Assembly: GCA_016808115.1 (NCBI GenBank)
Contig: JAEQBH010002866.1
Location: 124,001 to 188,000, forward strand
DNA: 64,000 nt
Reading direction: 5' to 3'
From: Tetrastigma voinierianum
Taxonomy: Eukaryota > Streptophyta > Magnoliopsida > Vitales > Vitaceae
Of this stretch, positions 24,851 through 37,106 are shown piece by piece; position 1 is the stretch's first letter; every line of letters begins with the position of its first letter. A model generated the notes under the pieces. That model was given only the letters and a program-made list of their open reading frames with translations. It made no database searches and had not been told where the DNA came from. Both the position numbers and the translations under genes were made by a program.

Positions 24851-24929
24851 GCCAATAAAATCCCCATTGAAATACCTTGTGTAGCTGTTCTATTTCCCCC
24901 AAGTACTTTATACTGGGGTGTGGCAATGA

Positions 24930-25583
24930 TTTAGGATACTTTCCTCCTCAGGACACATCTTCCCCTATTACGCATCGTGGGGATGGGCTTTCCTCTAGTA
25001 GTAATTAACTTGGCTAATGCAAATCTCTTCTTACATTGATAATTAAACCACAGTGGGAGCACTCTTGCCACCAAATAGTTCACAAAATCCACAAACGAAG
25101 ATGGAAAGAAAGGGGGGACTCTTTGTGTGTGTCCTTGAGAGTTGTTCATCGAGGGAAATGTATTATTGATCACAAATTTCTTTTACTCGAAGCCCTTCAA
25201 TTATGTGAAAAACTAGTTTGGCTACTAGATTTTGAAGTCCACTTTCTTATATTCTTGGATGCTGGATCCAAATTCTGTAGTAGTAACACCCACATATCGG
25301 AGTCTTGGTTTTTCGCGTCCTTCTTAGTCATCAAGTACTTTAATGGCTGAATGGTCGATAATGCACTAATACCTTATTACCAGAAGAAATCAAATGCGGT
25401 CGGAACTTGTCAAACGCAAACACAATAGCCAAAATTTCTTTTTCATTTGTTGCATAGTTTAGTTGCACATCATTCAACGTCCAACTCGCATAATCGATAA
25501 CTTGAAATGTTCTTTCCCTTTTTTGCCCTAGTACATCATTTTTTGAAATGTTCTTTTGCTCGCATCACACATTAGTTCAAAAG
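24930..25583 (-). pseudogene. Athila 1 RNase H remnant
   Basis: Lies between the integrase and the inserted LTR. The end nearest the insertion reads FELMCDA on the minus strand (about 25560-25580), the conserved start of Athila RNase H (PFELMCDASDYAVGA). The rest is frameshifted. The domain is cut at 25583 by the LTR at 25584-27793. Confidence 0.65.
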
Positions 25584-27793
25584 GTAAGACCCGAGAAAAT
25601 TCCAATTTTACGAAAGGAAATGGCAAAGCAATACAATTTCGATAAAAAAAATACGAAATTTATTTTTCTAGATCTACGAGGATGAAAGCGGATTTCACCG
25701 TTGGATTAATGCAAAAATCAGCCTCAACATCAATTCGTGGTCAGAACGGTCGTCGGGGAATTTACTTGGCGTTTTGTGTGGAAGTATCAGTGCGATAAAA
25801 TGGCATTTGATGTAAGAAAAAGGGTGCTCTCTAACATGCTCCCATGTGACACACATGTCACAGTAGGGGAATGATGATGGAAATGGGCAGGCCGAGATAA
25901 AATGCCACGTCATCAAAAATCAAGAGAAGGACATGGATGCGTGCTAGTTCTTAGCTGAGGAAGAACGAAGATAGCCAATGGTGTTGTCGCTGTGGCCCAA
26001 AACAACGTGGGGAAGAATCGAGAAAGAGCATAAGTTGGGTTTTGAGAGTTTTTGTGATTTACAGAGAGAAAGTGCACCTGCAGATTTCAGCAAATTGGTG
26101 AAGTCAGTTCTTAGCCAGACAAGAAGGAAAGTTGTTCTACGTAATGAAAGGGACAGCGTAGGCACCGATTTGAGGAGTTTGACCAGAACTCCATGAGGTG
26201 GGGTTTTCACATCCTACTTGTTTACGCTTTATTTAAGGTGTTTATACAATGTTTAAAGTTGGTTTGGGAGCCGTGAGGAACCGTTTAGTCAGTCCCAAAA
26301 CATGGGACGAGTAAATTTATTGGAGCTTTCAGGATTTGGACGATTCGATCCTTTGTTAGGGCTGCTTGTGTTGTAATTATGCATTAAATTGTGTTTTGTG
26401 TGTATGAAATTTGGGAATGCCAAGCAGGTCGGTTCCACCAGAGGAACCGATGTAGGAGGAAGTGGGCTGCCCGTGGACAGCCCTTGCTTTGTTTTGGGAG
26501 CGCAAGGTCCGGGTTGTTAATTGGACCCAGCGTCCGTGTGTTGGGTGCTTGAAATTGATGAAATGAATGGACTTTAGGTGCATAGGAATTAGTAGGTTAT
26601 TGCATGAACTTGTATTAACATGAGGGTCCACAATTATATGGAATATAATTGTGGCTGTATGGACATTGGAGATGGGTTTGTGAATAGCTCAAGTGAGTTG
26701 AGGAGGGAGGAGGCCCAGGTGATAGTTGTTGACGAATTAGTATATTGGTATAAGTATGTTAAGAAATCCTTAACATGTTGTATATACGATTTAAATATGT
26801 TTAATATATATATGTATGTGAATATATTACATCATGAATGACATGAAATATGTGCATTTCTACATATACACTTGGGGTAACCTAGAAATTAGTATGAGTG
26901 CATGACGAAATTTAAAGAGAAAAAGCGAACATGGTTGCGAAAGGGATTTCTGTGATGGATTTGGGAGAATGGGGTTGGGAGACGGTCGATAGAATCATTT
27001 CGGGATTAGGGACCATGGCCTGTTGTTTCGGAAGGTTCTCCAACTTTGTTAAGCCTCGGAGGAGTAGTCAATATTTTTACCGGGGCTTTGGTGGTTTATT
27101 TTTGAGGGCAGCTGAGTTTTGTTTTGAAGATGGTGTTTTCTCATACGCCTTAACCGGCTTCGGCGGAGTGTACAGAGAGTCGGTGGGGACTCGGGGCATG
27201 GGGATGGCATGTAGACGTTGAAGTAAGATCACTTTGCGTATTTACTTGAGTGTGTTTACATTGGGCATTGTATATGCCCTTGGGTGGAGTAACCCATTTA
27301 GGGTGATTCTTTACCCAGGCGATAGCTAATGCACTGTCGAGGTGCATTATTTCATGTACGGGGAGCGTTCGAGGGCGGCTCATCCTAGAGGCCGATTTTT
27401 TGAAGTCGGGTTGGCTTTGATGTTTTGGGATAATATGTATTAGAATTGTAAATTTTAATATGTATTTGTATTAAGAGTAATGTATAACTCTTGAACCATG
27501 TGAACTAGTTGGTTGAATGTATTTGGATGAGTGCGAGCATGTACAGTATATATTTGATTTGGGATCATGTTGTTATGAGTATTCATCAAGGGGCCCAGTA
27601 GAAAGCCATTTTTACTCATTTTAATTGGATATGAACCCGATGTGGTCATGAGATTAGTGTTTGGACAGGTTTTGTATTTGGGTAGAGCTCACGTACAGTA
27701 CAGATTTTTGTAATTAGTGTCGGATTGCGGCATCCACGAGTATTCTGAGGGTTGACGGGTTGTCAACGGACCCCCGGGTTTTGGGGCGTCACA
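25584..27793 (-). mobile_element. Solo LTR (2.2 kb) nested in Athila 1 pol
   Basis: On the minus strand it starts TGTGACGCCCCAAAACCC at 27793, a classic plant gypsy LTR start, and ends ...TCGGGTCTTAC at 25584. It is flanked by AAAAG (25579-25583) and AGAAG (27794-27798), a 5-bp target duplication with one difference. On both sides Athila 1 RT/RNase H sequence resumes (DWNLPFELMCDA region). No internal retroelement sequence lies inside, so it is a solo LTR produced by recombination between two LTRs. Open frames inside it, including one of 96 codons at 26931-27221, have no recognisable product. Confidence 0.8.
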
Positions 27794-28929
27794 AGAAGAT
27801 TCTAGTCCGGTGCTACTACAATAGGTGTTGATACCAATTTCTTTTTCAAACAAGAGCGGCTTTGGGACACACCCCAATCATCGAGCTCAGGGGCACAGCA
27901 GTGGATTCGACGGGGCTTAAGTATTTAGAGAATCAACATGGATCATCTATGAATCCGTGACCTAGAAAGTTCCTTATTCCTTTCACTGAAAATGGGGGCG
28001 GTAGCTTCTCTATTGTTTCAATCTTGGCTTTATCTACCCCGATTCCTCTTTCTAAGATCTGGTGCTATAGTATAATGCCTTCTTTCTATGAGTGGCGCTT
28101 TTTCCGGGTTAGCTGAGGCTAGTTTCCTCATCTTATCAATGCTGTCTCGAGGTTCTCGGACCATTATCAAAAGGATTTCCCTTTGCTGGAAGAAATCATC
28201 CATGAATACCTCAATTGTTCTCTCGACCATGTATGAGAATATGGCCATCATGCAAAGTTGAAACGTGCCCGATGCATTACATAACCCAAAGGGCATTCGC
28301 CTAAAAGAAAACGTACCATACGGGCACATAAATTTTGTTTTCTCTTGGTCTGCACGGTGCTATAGTAGTGATTATGAAACGGCGAATACCCGTCCGAGAA
28401 AGCGGTAATACTCTTGCCACGCCAGCGGTCTAACGCCGATCTAAGGCGGGCGGGAAGCCGTCTTTTCTGGTTGCCTTGTTAATTTCGGTAGTCTATACGG
28501 AAATTCTCACCTATAACTATTCAAGAAGCGTGATGCATTATTCTGGAGTCCTTATCATTGTGGGCCCTCCTTTTTTTGGGACAACCTATATTGAGCTTAC
28601 CCACGAACTGTCTGAGATAGGGTAGATCACTCCTACATCTAACCACTTCAATAACTCTTTTCTTACCACTTCCTTCATTGTTGGGTTTGTTAGATACTCC
28701 TCTGGCCTCAACGAAGAGTTTGTGCCCATCCTCTAGCAGGATACAGATGCATACACATAGAGGGTGGGTCCCGCTGTCGACTAGAGACACGAGATAGCAT
28801 CCTTGCAGTCTCTAAGCACTCTTAAAAGCTTCTCTTCTTCCACTATTATCAGAGATGCTGATATGATTACTGGTAGGGTTGAGGATTCCCCTAGATAAGC
28901 ATACCTAAAGTGACTAGGGAGTGGCTTTT
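27794..28929 (-). pseudogene. Athila 1 reverse transcriptase remnant
   Basis: At 28030-28329 the minus strand reads MCPYGTFSFRRMPFGLCNA, then VERTIEVFMDDF, which contains the catalytic MDD box. Further upstream (28521-28790) pieces give KKRVIEV and CPKKRR, from the RT fingers (usual form VPKKGG). Near 28870-28929 PLPSHFRYAYLGESSTLPVI marks the protease-RT linker. Several frameshifts and stops separate these pieces. Confidence 0.85.
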
Positions 28930-31092
28930 TGTAACACCCCAAATTATACCCTGACAATTTTATAACATGTTTTGGGTATAATAAAAGTAAATGTATAGTT
29001 TTTTTTTTGGAATAAAATAATGCTAAAAATAAAATAATAAAAATCCAGAATTATACAAGAGTTAAGGGTAAATTGGTAATTTACTAATTCAGGACCCAAG
29101 GGTCATAATTTATGAAGATTATAGGCTAACATAGAAATAAGATAAATTCGATTACCTGTAGAAGAGAGTGGGCGAATGGCAAGTAGATTTAATGCCAAAT
29201 TTTGGATAAGGCCAAACAAAGCCTTAAGAAATATCTCATCTTTGGCTTTTGGTTTGGGCAAACCGGTTGAGATAAAAGGAGAAGAGAAAAGAAGAGAAAG
29301 AGAAGAAGAAGGAAGAAAAGAAGAAGAAAAGTGCAAGAAAAGCAAAGGTATGGAACTTTGTATGGAAATTTCATGGAATCTACATATGTTTGGATTATGT
29401 ATGGATTATTAGTATGAAAAAAGTGTATGGAGTTGATGTTTGGAAGTGTTGTAAGTTGGTTTAAGTTAGATTTATGGTTTTGTTTCAAAAAGGGTGTATT
29501 TTGGTTATAAAGAATTCCAGTGAAAATGGCCAAAAACTGGCCATTTATGTTCTACGAGCCCAGCTAGGCGTGAGGAGTCCCAGCGCCTAGGCGGAGGCTC
29601 CTTAGCCTAAGCCGGGCGCCAAACGAGGGTTTACGAATTTTCTAGTCCGCCTAAGCGAACCTCTTCGCCTAGGCATAGTGAAGCTTCGCCTTGGCGTACC
29701 TATAAGCTCTGTTTTTGTTCCTTTCTTTCGATAAGTCTAACAATCGTCCATTGGATTAATGAGAATCCTAATAAGTGAATGAAAAGGTTCGTACAAGTAT
29801 AGAAATTATATGAAAAATGTTATGTTCGCCGAGGCGATTCGGTCGTAGGGAAAACATTGTTTCTTGCCCTCATTTTCTAATGTGTTCAAATGTAGTGTTA
29901 TCCATAGTTGGGAGTGAAGAAAGAATAAATATACTTGACCAAGAAGGCATATGAAAACGTATAAATGTTTAAAAATACAAGGAGAATAAAGATGCATGCG
30001 AAAATGTTAGAACGCTTATCACATATGATTCTTGGGATAACAATAGTTATTAGGGGACATTATGGAATATATATTTGTAAATGAGAAACCAAAAGCAGGA
30101 TTATCTACTTGAAGAACCTAGTAGAGGGATAGATGGGTAACTTAGAACCTAGTAGGGATAGATGGGTAGCTATTAGGGAAAGAAACAAGTCTCGCAAAGA
30201 TATCGATCGGGCCAGCCCTGCTTGTCATTACAAATACTTTCATGCCCTAGATGGTCATTGTCTCGCATAACAATAAAGGCCTTCGGGTCCTATGTGATGG
30301 TCATTGGCTCTACTAATGATAACTGCACCTTCGTAACCTATAGTTCATCAGCCTCAGACAATGATCAGCACCTTCTGTGTCCTTATAGTTCCCTTATCCA
30401 CTTTAAGCAGCTTAGGCATGAAACATAAGATAAATGACAAGAATATGTAAATGACATGACATGATATGAGTAGCATAACATTGCTAGGTGATGATACGTA
30501 TACAATGATAAGTACAAGAAGCAAAAATGTAAATGAAAGATGATATGGAATTAAACATGATAAGACGAATAAGTATGATATATGTAGAAGCATATCTATA
30601 AATGATATGTTCAAAACATGAATAAAGCATGTGTATGTAAATGAATGTTAAAGTTATATAAGAATTAAAGTGTGATGACCCTTATTAGAGGTCATCCACA
30701 TGTATGTTTCCCCATCTGCTTATAAGCTCGGCACGGGTGTTTCATCCTCGCGGTAGGTGCACAAGTATAGCGGTGAACAAGAACCCGGGATGAATCCACA
30801 CGCTGAAACTCAAGGCCAACATACTACTAGGTGCCCACCCCAAGACCTGGTCTATTCTCAGATATGTTTTATTGTAAAGAATGAAAATTTGTATATGTCG
30901 AACACCCCATTTAGCGAGGTTGAATATATTTTGTAATCACGCTACTTTAACATATTTCACAAATGTTTAACAGTACATGAATGAACAAGTTAATGGTATG
31001 GTAAAAAGTAAAAGATAATGACAAGTAAGTGGTATCAGAGCACCCCGTGTTAGGGGCTCACAAGTTAGATGGTAAAAGAGGCGTGATAAGTT
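28930..31092 (+). mobile_element. Tekay-family LTR inserted in Athila 1 pol
   Basis: Starts TGTAACACCCC at 28930 on the plus strand and is about 2.1 kb long. Its early sequence, its polypurine tract (29276-29340) and its CGCCTAGGCG-like palindromes (29556-29700) match the LTRs of gypsy element 2 in the opposite orientation. A primer-like word (tggtatcagagc, 31032-31043) lies near its end. The exact right edge is uncertain, between about 31045 and 31092. Athila 1 coding resumes at about 31093 (PQLELK on one side, PLPSHF on the other). It is either a solo LTR or an LTR with a few tens of bases of internal sequence. Confidence 0.7.
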
Positions 31093-31505
31093 TTAGCTCC
31101 AATTGTGGTAGTCGCTCAACCGAAGGCACTAAAGTTTGAGTGTTCTCTCCCAACCGGCCATAATATTCTTCATTCTACTGAATGTCCATCCACTTCACAT
31201 ACCTTCGGCCTCTTCACTTAGTTCCTCCGCATTCTCAAGACATACAACAAAGCGGTCGGGCCAAATCCACTTGCTGCACTATAACCCCACGCTCTATCAT
31301 AAAACATGCATTGTTCTCCGCTGGATGCCTCACCACATTGAATACACTAAATCTGACCTCATCGTCCTGCACTCTTAGTTTCAATTCTCCCTTCTGCACA
31401 TCAATCATAGCCCTACCAATTGCTAAAAAGGTCTGCCCAATATGATGGGTATCTCTTTATCTTCCTCCATATCTAACTTCATTCGGTTACCCATGAATAA
31501 GAAAC
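31093..31505 (-). pseudogene. Athila 1 protease and protease-RT linker remnant
   Basis: The minus strand gives GSFLFMGN, DMEEDKEIPIILG, PFLAIGRAMIDVQKGELKLR and VFNVVRHP, the retropepsin region of Athila pol. It ends in a linker reading SVERLPQLELK that continues at 28929 once the inserted LTR is removed. At about 31505 it stops inside the domain and copia sequence begins. Confidence 0.75.
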
Positions 31506-32129
31506 TGCCATTTAGGTTTGTGCTCTCGAATGTAAGGAATCCCTACATTGTATTGGAAACATGAGTAGTGGCATCAGAATCCAACCACCAAGTATTAGAA
31601 GGAACTTCAGATAAGTTTGATTCAAAACATACAAAATCATTGAATATACCTTTCTTTTCGAACCATGCTTTACGTTTAAGGCAATCTTTCGATCATCAGT
31701 CTTCCTTCTTACAAAATGACATCTTCTTCCTTCTTATCATCATCATGATCATGAGTAATTTTAGCGATTCTTCTTAAATTTCGATTTTGGGCTTGAAAAT
31801 TTCTTACTAAATTCTCGAATCTACTCAGTTTAACAATGAACTCCTGTGGTTCTTAGTCCTTGCTCTCGAGCAGCTTATCACACCACACCTCCCACCATCT
31901 CTATAGTGTTATAGCACTAAAGGCCTATACTCTAGAGGTAATGAGTTCAAAATTAACTGTACTAGAAAGGAGTCATCAACTTTCATACCTAGGGTCGTAA
32001 GTCTTATTGCAAAATTAGTCATATCCAGGATATGTTGATGCATGCTTCACAACCCATCATACTTCATGGTCGTGAGGTAAGCCATTAGTGTCCTTGCAAG
32101 TGACTTATCAGCGGAACAGAAGCGCTCTT
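31506..32129 (-). pseudogene. Copia element 2, 3' part: protease, zinc knuckle, gag C-terminus
   Basis: Minus-strand pieces give an aspartic protease entry (WLDSDATTH) near 31565-31590, a decayed zinc-knuckle region (AWFEKKGIFNDF) near 31640-31690, and gag text SADKSLARTLMAYLTTMKYD then LGMKVDDSFLV near 31980-32120. This is the copia gag (UBN2-type) domain. The frame is cut at 32129 by Athila 2 and continues at 52099. The rest of pol and the 3' LTR are absent at the 31505 junction. Confidence 0.75.
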
Positions 32130-35100
32130 TGTTAGTCTGTGAGAGTATAGACTAAACCACTCAATTTAACACTTATACATGAGCCTTACAATTCTCCTGC
32201 ATCTATGTCCAAGTTCAATAGAGTTGTTTGATAATGAATAAAACTGATTTTATGTTATGGAATTAATAATGGGTTTATTCTATGACACTCGCAAAGGTAA
32301 TGTGTCATTCAAGTAGTGTAAAAGTGGTGTAAGTCCAAATATCATTCCCACAGAGATTGACTTGGATTCTCAAATCAACTACCCTAACTACTCAAAAATC
32401 CATAATAATCGATCTCAACCATCAATTTTATCAACTAGGAAATTGTGCTGATAACATTCTAAAGAGAAACATCTCCATGCTCTAGGATATAATAAACTCA
32501 TGAAATTATATTAACTTATAATGAGTTTGACTGAATCAATTCTCTCAGAAATGAACACTAACAAGAAAATACCGTGAAACACCAATTTCCTCGCATTGTA
32601 TCCCATTTCAAAACTCTATCCTAAATTCGTGTGGATTCGCCAAAGATGCCTAATAAATGTGGCCTGGATTTCCTTATTTCTCACCAATTGCAATCCTACT
32701 TCCTCACACGTGGGTCCAACCAGCCTTGTACTTTGCACACTCCCTTCACAAGATCCGTATTTTCTTCAATACTTCCATACCCAGCTTCGAGACCCACAGA
32801 TGTCTTTACTTTCCAAGTCGGTCAAGCAAGACTACTACAACCTGATTGATGACTCATCCTTAAAATCTAGTGAATATTTATCTTCCCTTGATTAGATCCT
32901 TTCGCCAATACAGATCAAGAGTTTCCAACAGACAAGGTGAAATCTCCTCGATTATTTAAATTGATAAATGATCCCCCCTCAACATCAACTATGAGTGAGT
33001 TGGGAATTCATCGAAGTGAACTCTCAGAGCCCATTAGTTCTCCAACAATGGTCCAACATACCCACAAATTGAATTCTCCTAACTCTCAAGAATCCCATCT
33101 CAGGCTACCGAGGGCCCTCGAAATCGAAAGGTGATACACCTGGAAGGGTATTCAAAACTACTATCAAATCAATTACAATGAAGAACACATCAATCAAATA
33201 AATCTCCCCCATATTCCAGATATTTCCTTTTAATTTATACAAAAAAGACTATAACTAACAATAAATTCAAACTAGTGGAAGCTGCGCTTCTCAAAACTGC
33301 ATTACAATGTACATCGAGTTAATCGGGATCGCTACACCCACTATAGTTAAAATAAACCTTAAAGAAACGACCTTAATTGGGTCTAGATTTCATTTAAACC
33401 TCGCGTAAATTGTAAAGAAATTGAAAGACATTTCCAAATACACATTCTAACAGATCGCTGTTCGCATCCAAGAAAAGCTGAAAAAGAAAAAAAATCTATT
33501 TAAATATATGTGCTCGAAGCCCTCCCTCCTCCTGCATTAAACGGGGCTCTCAAAACTAAGCTACTTTACTAAAACTATGTATGCCTATTTATAATCTTCA
33601 AAAATTGGGCCTGATTCCAAGGCTCCAGGTGGATTTCTCGAAAATAAATGGCCCAGTTCTCTGTTTAGGTCGCGACCTGCGAACGAGGTCATGACATGAA
33701 ATCCTTGTCTGGTCTTTTAAGTCCATCGTGACTTCGTGGAAACTCGTCATGACGTCCTTCATTCGTTCTTGCAATACAGTCAAGGGAACATGTTTTCATA
33801 GACATGTTTTCAGCTGCATTCGATTAGTGGTCAATGATATGAATTCCTTTGTCATGACCATATTAGTTGTAATCACTGAGAATTCTGGTTGCGACCTCCT
33901 TTTTCTTGTTTCTAGGAATTGGTGTCGCGACCTCAATTCGATGTCGCGACCTCACTCTCTCTGCTTCTACTGCAATTTTGTGTCACGACCTCATTTCTGT
34001 TGTCATCCTTCTTGCTTCTTGGTCACGCCTTCTTTCATGTCATGTATCATTCGCTTGTCTCTAGCTTTCAAATCGTGGATCAAACCGTTGGTCTCGTCAT
34101 TGTCGCGATGTGGGACATTGAACGCGATCAAGTATTTTCTTTAATCACCGCACCCTGGCCGCAACCTCAAAAGCATGTCACACCATCCCTTCTTCCTCGC
34201 CATCCAAATAAAGAACCTCATTTCGGGCCTCAACAGCTCCCTTCAATTTTTCTATTTCTGGTCGTGACCTCGATTTGATGTCGTGACATGAGTTCCCTGC
34301 TACAACTATGCTGACTACACGACCATGTTTTTCGACCCTTCATCATTCTAATACTCTAATCTTAGTTCCATGTCGCGACCTGGCTGTCTTGTTTTCTATT
34401 GCATTCTATGTCGCGACCTCAAAAGTATGTCACGACCTCATTTCGTTGTCACCACGATCATCGTCATAGCTCCCTTTTATGTCGTGGACTAAATTGCTCA
34501 CTGCTCACATTCATAAAATACGTGGATCTAGGTCACACATAGAATGGTGTCCTTCTTAGCTTACATTTTGTCTCAACATCAATTTCGCTTGCTACCAACT
34601 ATGTCTTCTTTCCGGGCTGCGCACCTCGCAGGTTTGTCGCTACATGAAGGGTGGCTTTTCTTATCTATGCTCTTTGCCTCGCTTGTTAAATGTATGTCGC
34701 GACATGAATTCCCGGTCGCACCTCGATCGAGTCTCCAACTTATATCTTACGCAACCCGAAGTCGCTCGCGTAGACATTGCAGTCCATTCAAGATACTTCG
34801 GGTCGCGACATCATTTCTCCGCTATGCCACAATATCTTCTTCGAAGCTGCGAATTTCAAACGTGTCGCGACATTATCTTCTAGATTTTCCTATCTCGTCC
34901 TCGTGTCTTCTTCCGTCGCAACAACTTTTGTCGGGCTTCTGCCATCGTAATTTCTAATCGTGGACCAACTCTCCGTCAGACTTCAAAACTACTATGTTAC
35001 TCAATTACTTGGTCGCGACCTGCTAAAAAAACTGCTGTAAACTGCACTTGTTCTCCTTCCCGTCGTGGCCTTTAGAATGGTGTTGCGACATGAAACCTTC

Positions 35101-35362
35101 CTCAAGCCCCTTTTCTATCCCAACAATCCCTTTGTCGCAATCGCTTCATTCGCAGTGTAGACTTATGGCTCGATTTCTGAGGTCGCGCACTCACCCAGCC
35201 ATTGAGCCGCTTTCACCGCTGACTACGTGGAATTTTCATATCACTATAAATTCCGCAAAATAGAAATTTGGTAACAAGACATATTTCCTCGCATAAAATA
35301 AGCAATTATATTGTAAGAAAATCATAAATGGGACTAAAATTCAATGAGTTTTTTACTCATCA
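32130..35362 (-). repeat. Left (3') LTR of Athila 2
   Basis: Starts tgttagtctg and ends actcatca. A direct repeat of 48892-52098, with blocks of clear identity (for example 32139-32280 with 48905-49040) separated by indels. Its right half (33660-35200) is filled with at least ten TCGCGA-cored palindromes of the form GGTCGCGACCT or TGTCGCGACA and many one-step decayed versions. On the minus strand a purine-rich stretch (TTTAGGGGAATT) abuts its inner edge at 35363-35375, the expected polypurine tract position. Confidence 0.9.
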
Positions 35363-37100
35363 AATTCCCCTAAACTTGAAATTTTGCTTGTCCCTAAGCA
35401 AAGAAAACAAAGATTTGTTTGTCCTCAAACAATTGAACTTTATTATGAAAGACGTTTTTCTATTCTACAACACAGTCCCTTTGACTTGAACAAGAAGATT
35501 GCATTATCATTTCAAACTTTAGTTTTCAAATGAGAAAAAGGAATGTTTTCAACCTCTATTACAAATAAACTAATGAAGGCTAAATGAAAACAGTTCAGTC
35601 AATAGATCTTGTTCTGTGAGTGTGTGTAGGTTTTCTTTTCTTTTCATCTTTTTGTTGAATTAGTTAATCTTCTGGGGGTCTCCTTAAAAAAATCATAATC
35701 CCATAGGTTTGTTTTTCATATTGATCTCCACTAATGTAGGTAAATTCAACCTTCAAGATCAAAGAGGTCTTTTTGGCTTATAATGTTAGGCTTGGGTAAT
35801 TAGGTGGATACTAAATTCTTGGGTCGCAAATTACCCGCATTTCACTTTTTCCTTTCAGAGTAATGGCCTTTATCTTTCATCATTTTCCTTCCTTGTACGT
35901 AACTCCTAAACTCGCTTTGTACATCATCTTTATGTCGTGGCTCCTTTATACCACTTTCAAACTTATCGCCTTAGTTCCTTTTACTGAAACCATTTTCATT
36001 TCTCTTTATTTTCAAAGAATCGAATAGTGAAATGTTTTGTCTTCTGTGCTTCTATCACTTTAGAGAACTTTGGGCTAGCAACGCCATGCCGCTTGAATTA
36101 GGTGCCAAGGTGTTGGAACACCTCTAAGAGCTTAATTGTTCAAGAGGATAGGCTACAAGACAAAACTTATTCCTTTTTTTTTCAAACTTCTTTATCTCTA
36201 GTCTCAATTTAGTTTTTTTCTTCATCCATCCCAATCCAAAATAAATATATTGGGTCCCAAACTTGTTTCTTTCGCACAAAGAAATATCCTATTCTCGAAA
36301 CCGAGTAATTTGGGGTTCTTTGTTGCAGGATTTTTGGTATGGAGGAATTCAAAGTGTCTAGGTTTTATTTGAAGAAATTAGGTATTTTGGCTCAAAGCAT
36401 GGAACTAAAGTGTATGTTCTCAAGATATATCACGAGGGTAGGTTTGGAAAGTTCAAACTTCCAAAGATGGCCTCTATCACTGCTAGTTGTTTTAACAGGA
36501 TTTCGCCAATTCAATAATCTGTCAGTTATGACTTGCACCTTTGGATTGTGAATCACCCCAGAAGATGTCTTAATCCTCTCAAAGTTTTAAGAATTTTCTT
36601 GACCATGTGCATTGTTTTTCCAAGATTTGTATTGACTTACTGTTTACACATATATCTTCGATCATCTTATTTGTTCTTTCAATTGTATACTTTTTCCAAA
36701 TTCTGCAATTTAAACTTGATTCAAACATAAAACTGCAACTTCTTATTTCATTTCACTAGAGCATACTCTTATTTCTTTTATAGTGTTGTTCTGAATTTAA
36801 ACAATGGTCATTGTGTCATTGTACTAATAAGGCTCAATATTATTAGGTCATTTCGTAGACAAACAATGAATGACACAAACAATTCACTTAATCAGATCCA
36901 TGCATCTAAAACCACCACGACCAAGAATCGACCTTAACTAAGCATTTCCACAATATATGTTCCGACAGATCATTATTGTTAAATAAACAATAATTCATCA
37001 ATCTCGTAAGAACACATCACAAGACATTTTCAATGAACCTCTCTGAATTTATATTCAAGATGATGAAGGAGTACAGTGAGGAAAAGAAAAGTATAATTGT
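35363..37100 (-). other. Athila 2 non-coding stretch between ORF3 and 3' LTR
   Basis: AT-rich, no recognisable protein; frames up to 70 codons on either strand look random. Placement matches 20155-21599 in element 1. Confidence 0.5.
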
Positions 37101-37106
37101 GCTATC

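Larger units (their letters stand above)
19005..31505 (-). mobile_element. Athila-type gypsy element 1 (5' truncated)
   Basis: Reading on the minus strand from high to low coordinates: protease (31.1-31.5 kb), RT (27.8-28.9 kb), RNase H (24.9-25.6 kb), integrase (23.9-24.85 kb), a non-coding spacer, a third ORF (21.6-22.9 kb) and a 3' LTR (19.0-20.15 kb). The protein wording (CPYGTF-FRRMPFGLCNA, VERTIEVFMDDF, SNREIKSILEKTVNS, TPLGMSPFRLVFGKACHL) is that of plant Athila elements. Two LTRs have inserted into it (25584-27793 and 28930-31092). Its gag and 5' LTR are missing: at about 31505 the protease runs straight into a copia fragment. Confidence 0.8.

Noticed and set aside
26931..27221. A 96-codon plus-strand frame starting MVAKGISVMDLGEWGW
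   Set aside because: Lies wholly within a solo LTR, has no recognisable domain, and has no sign of conservation that I can see.
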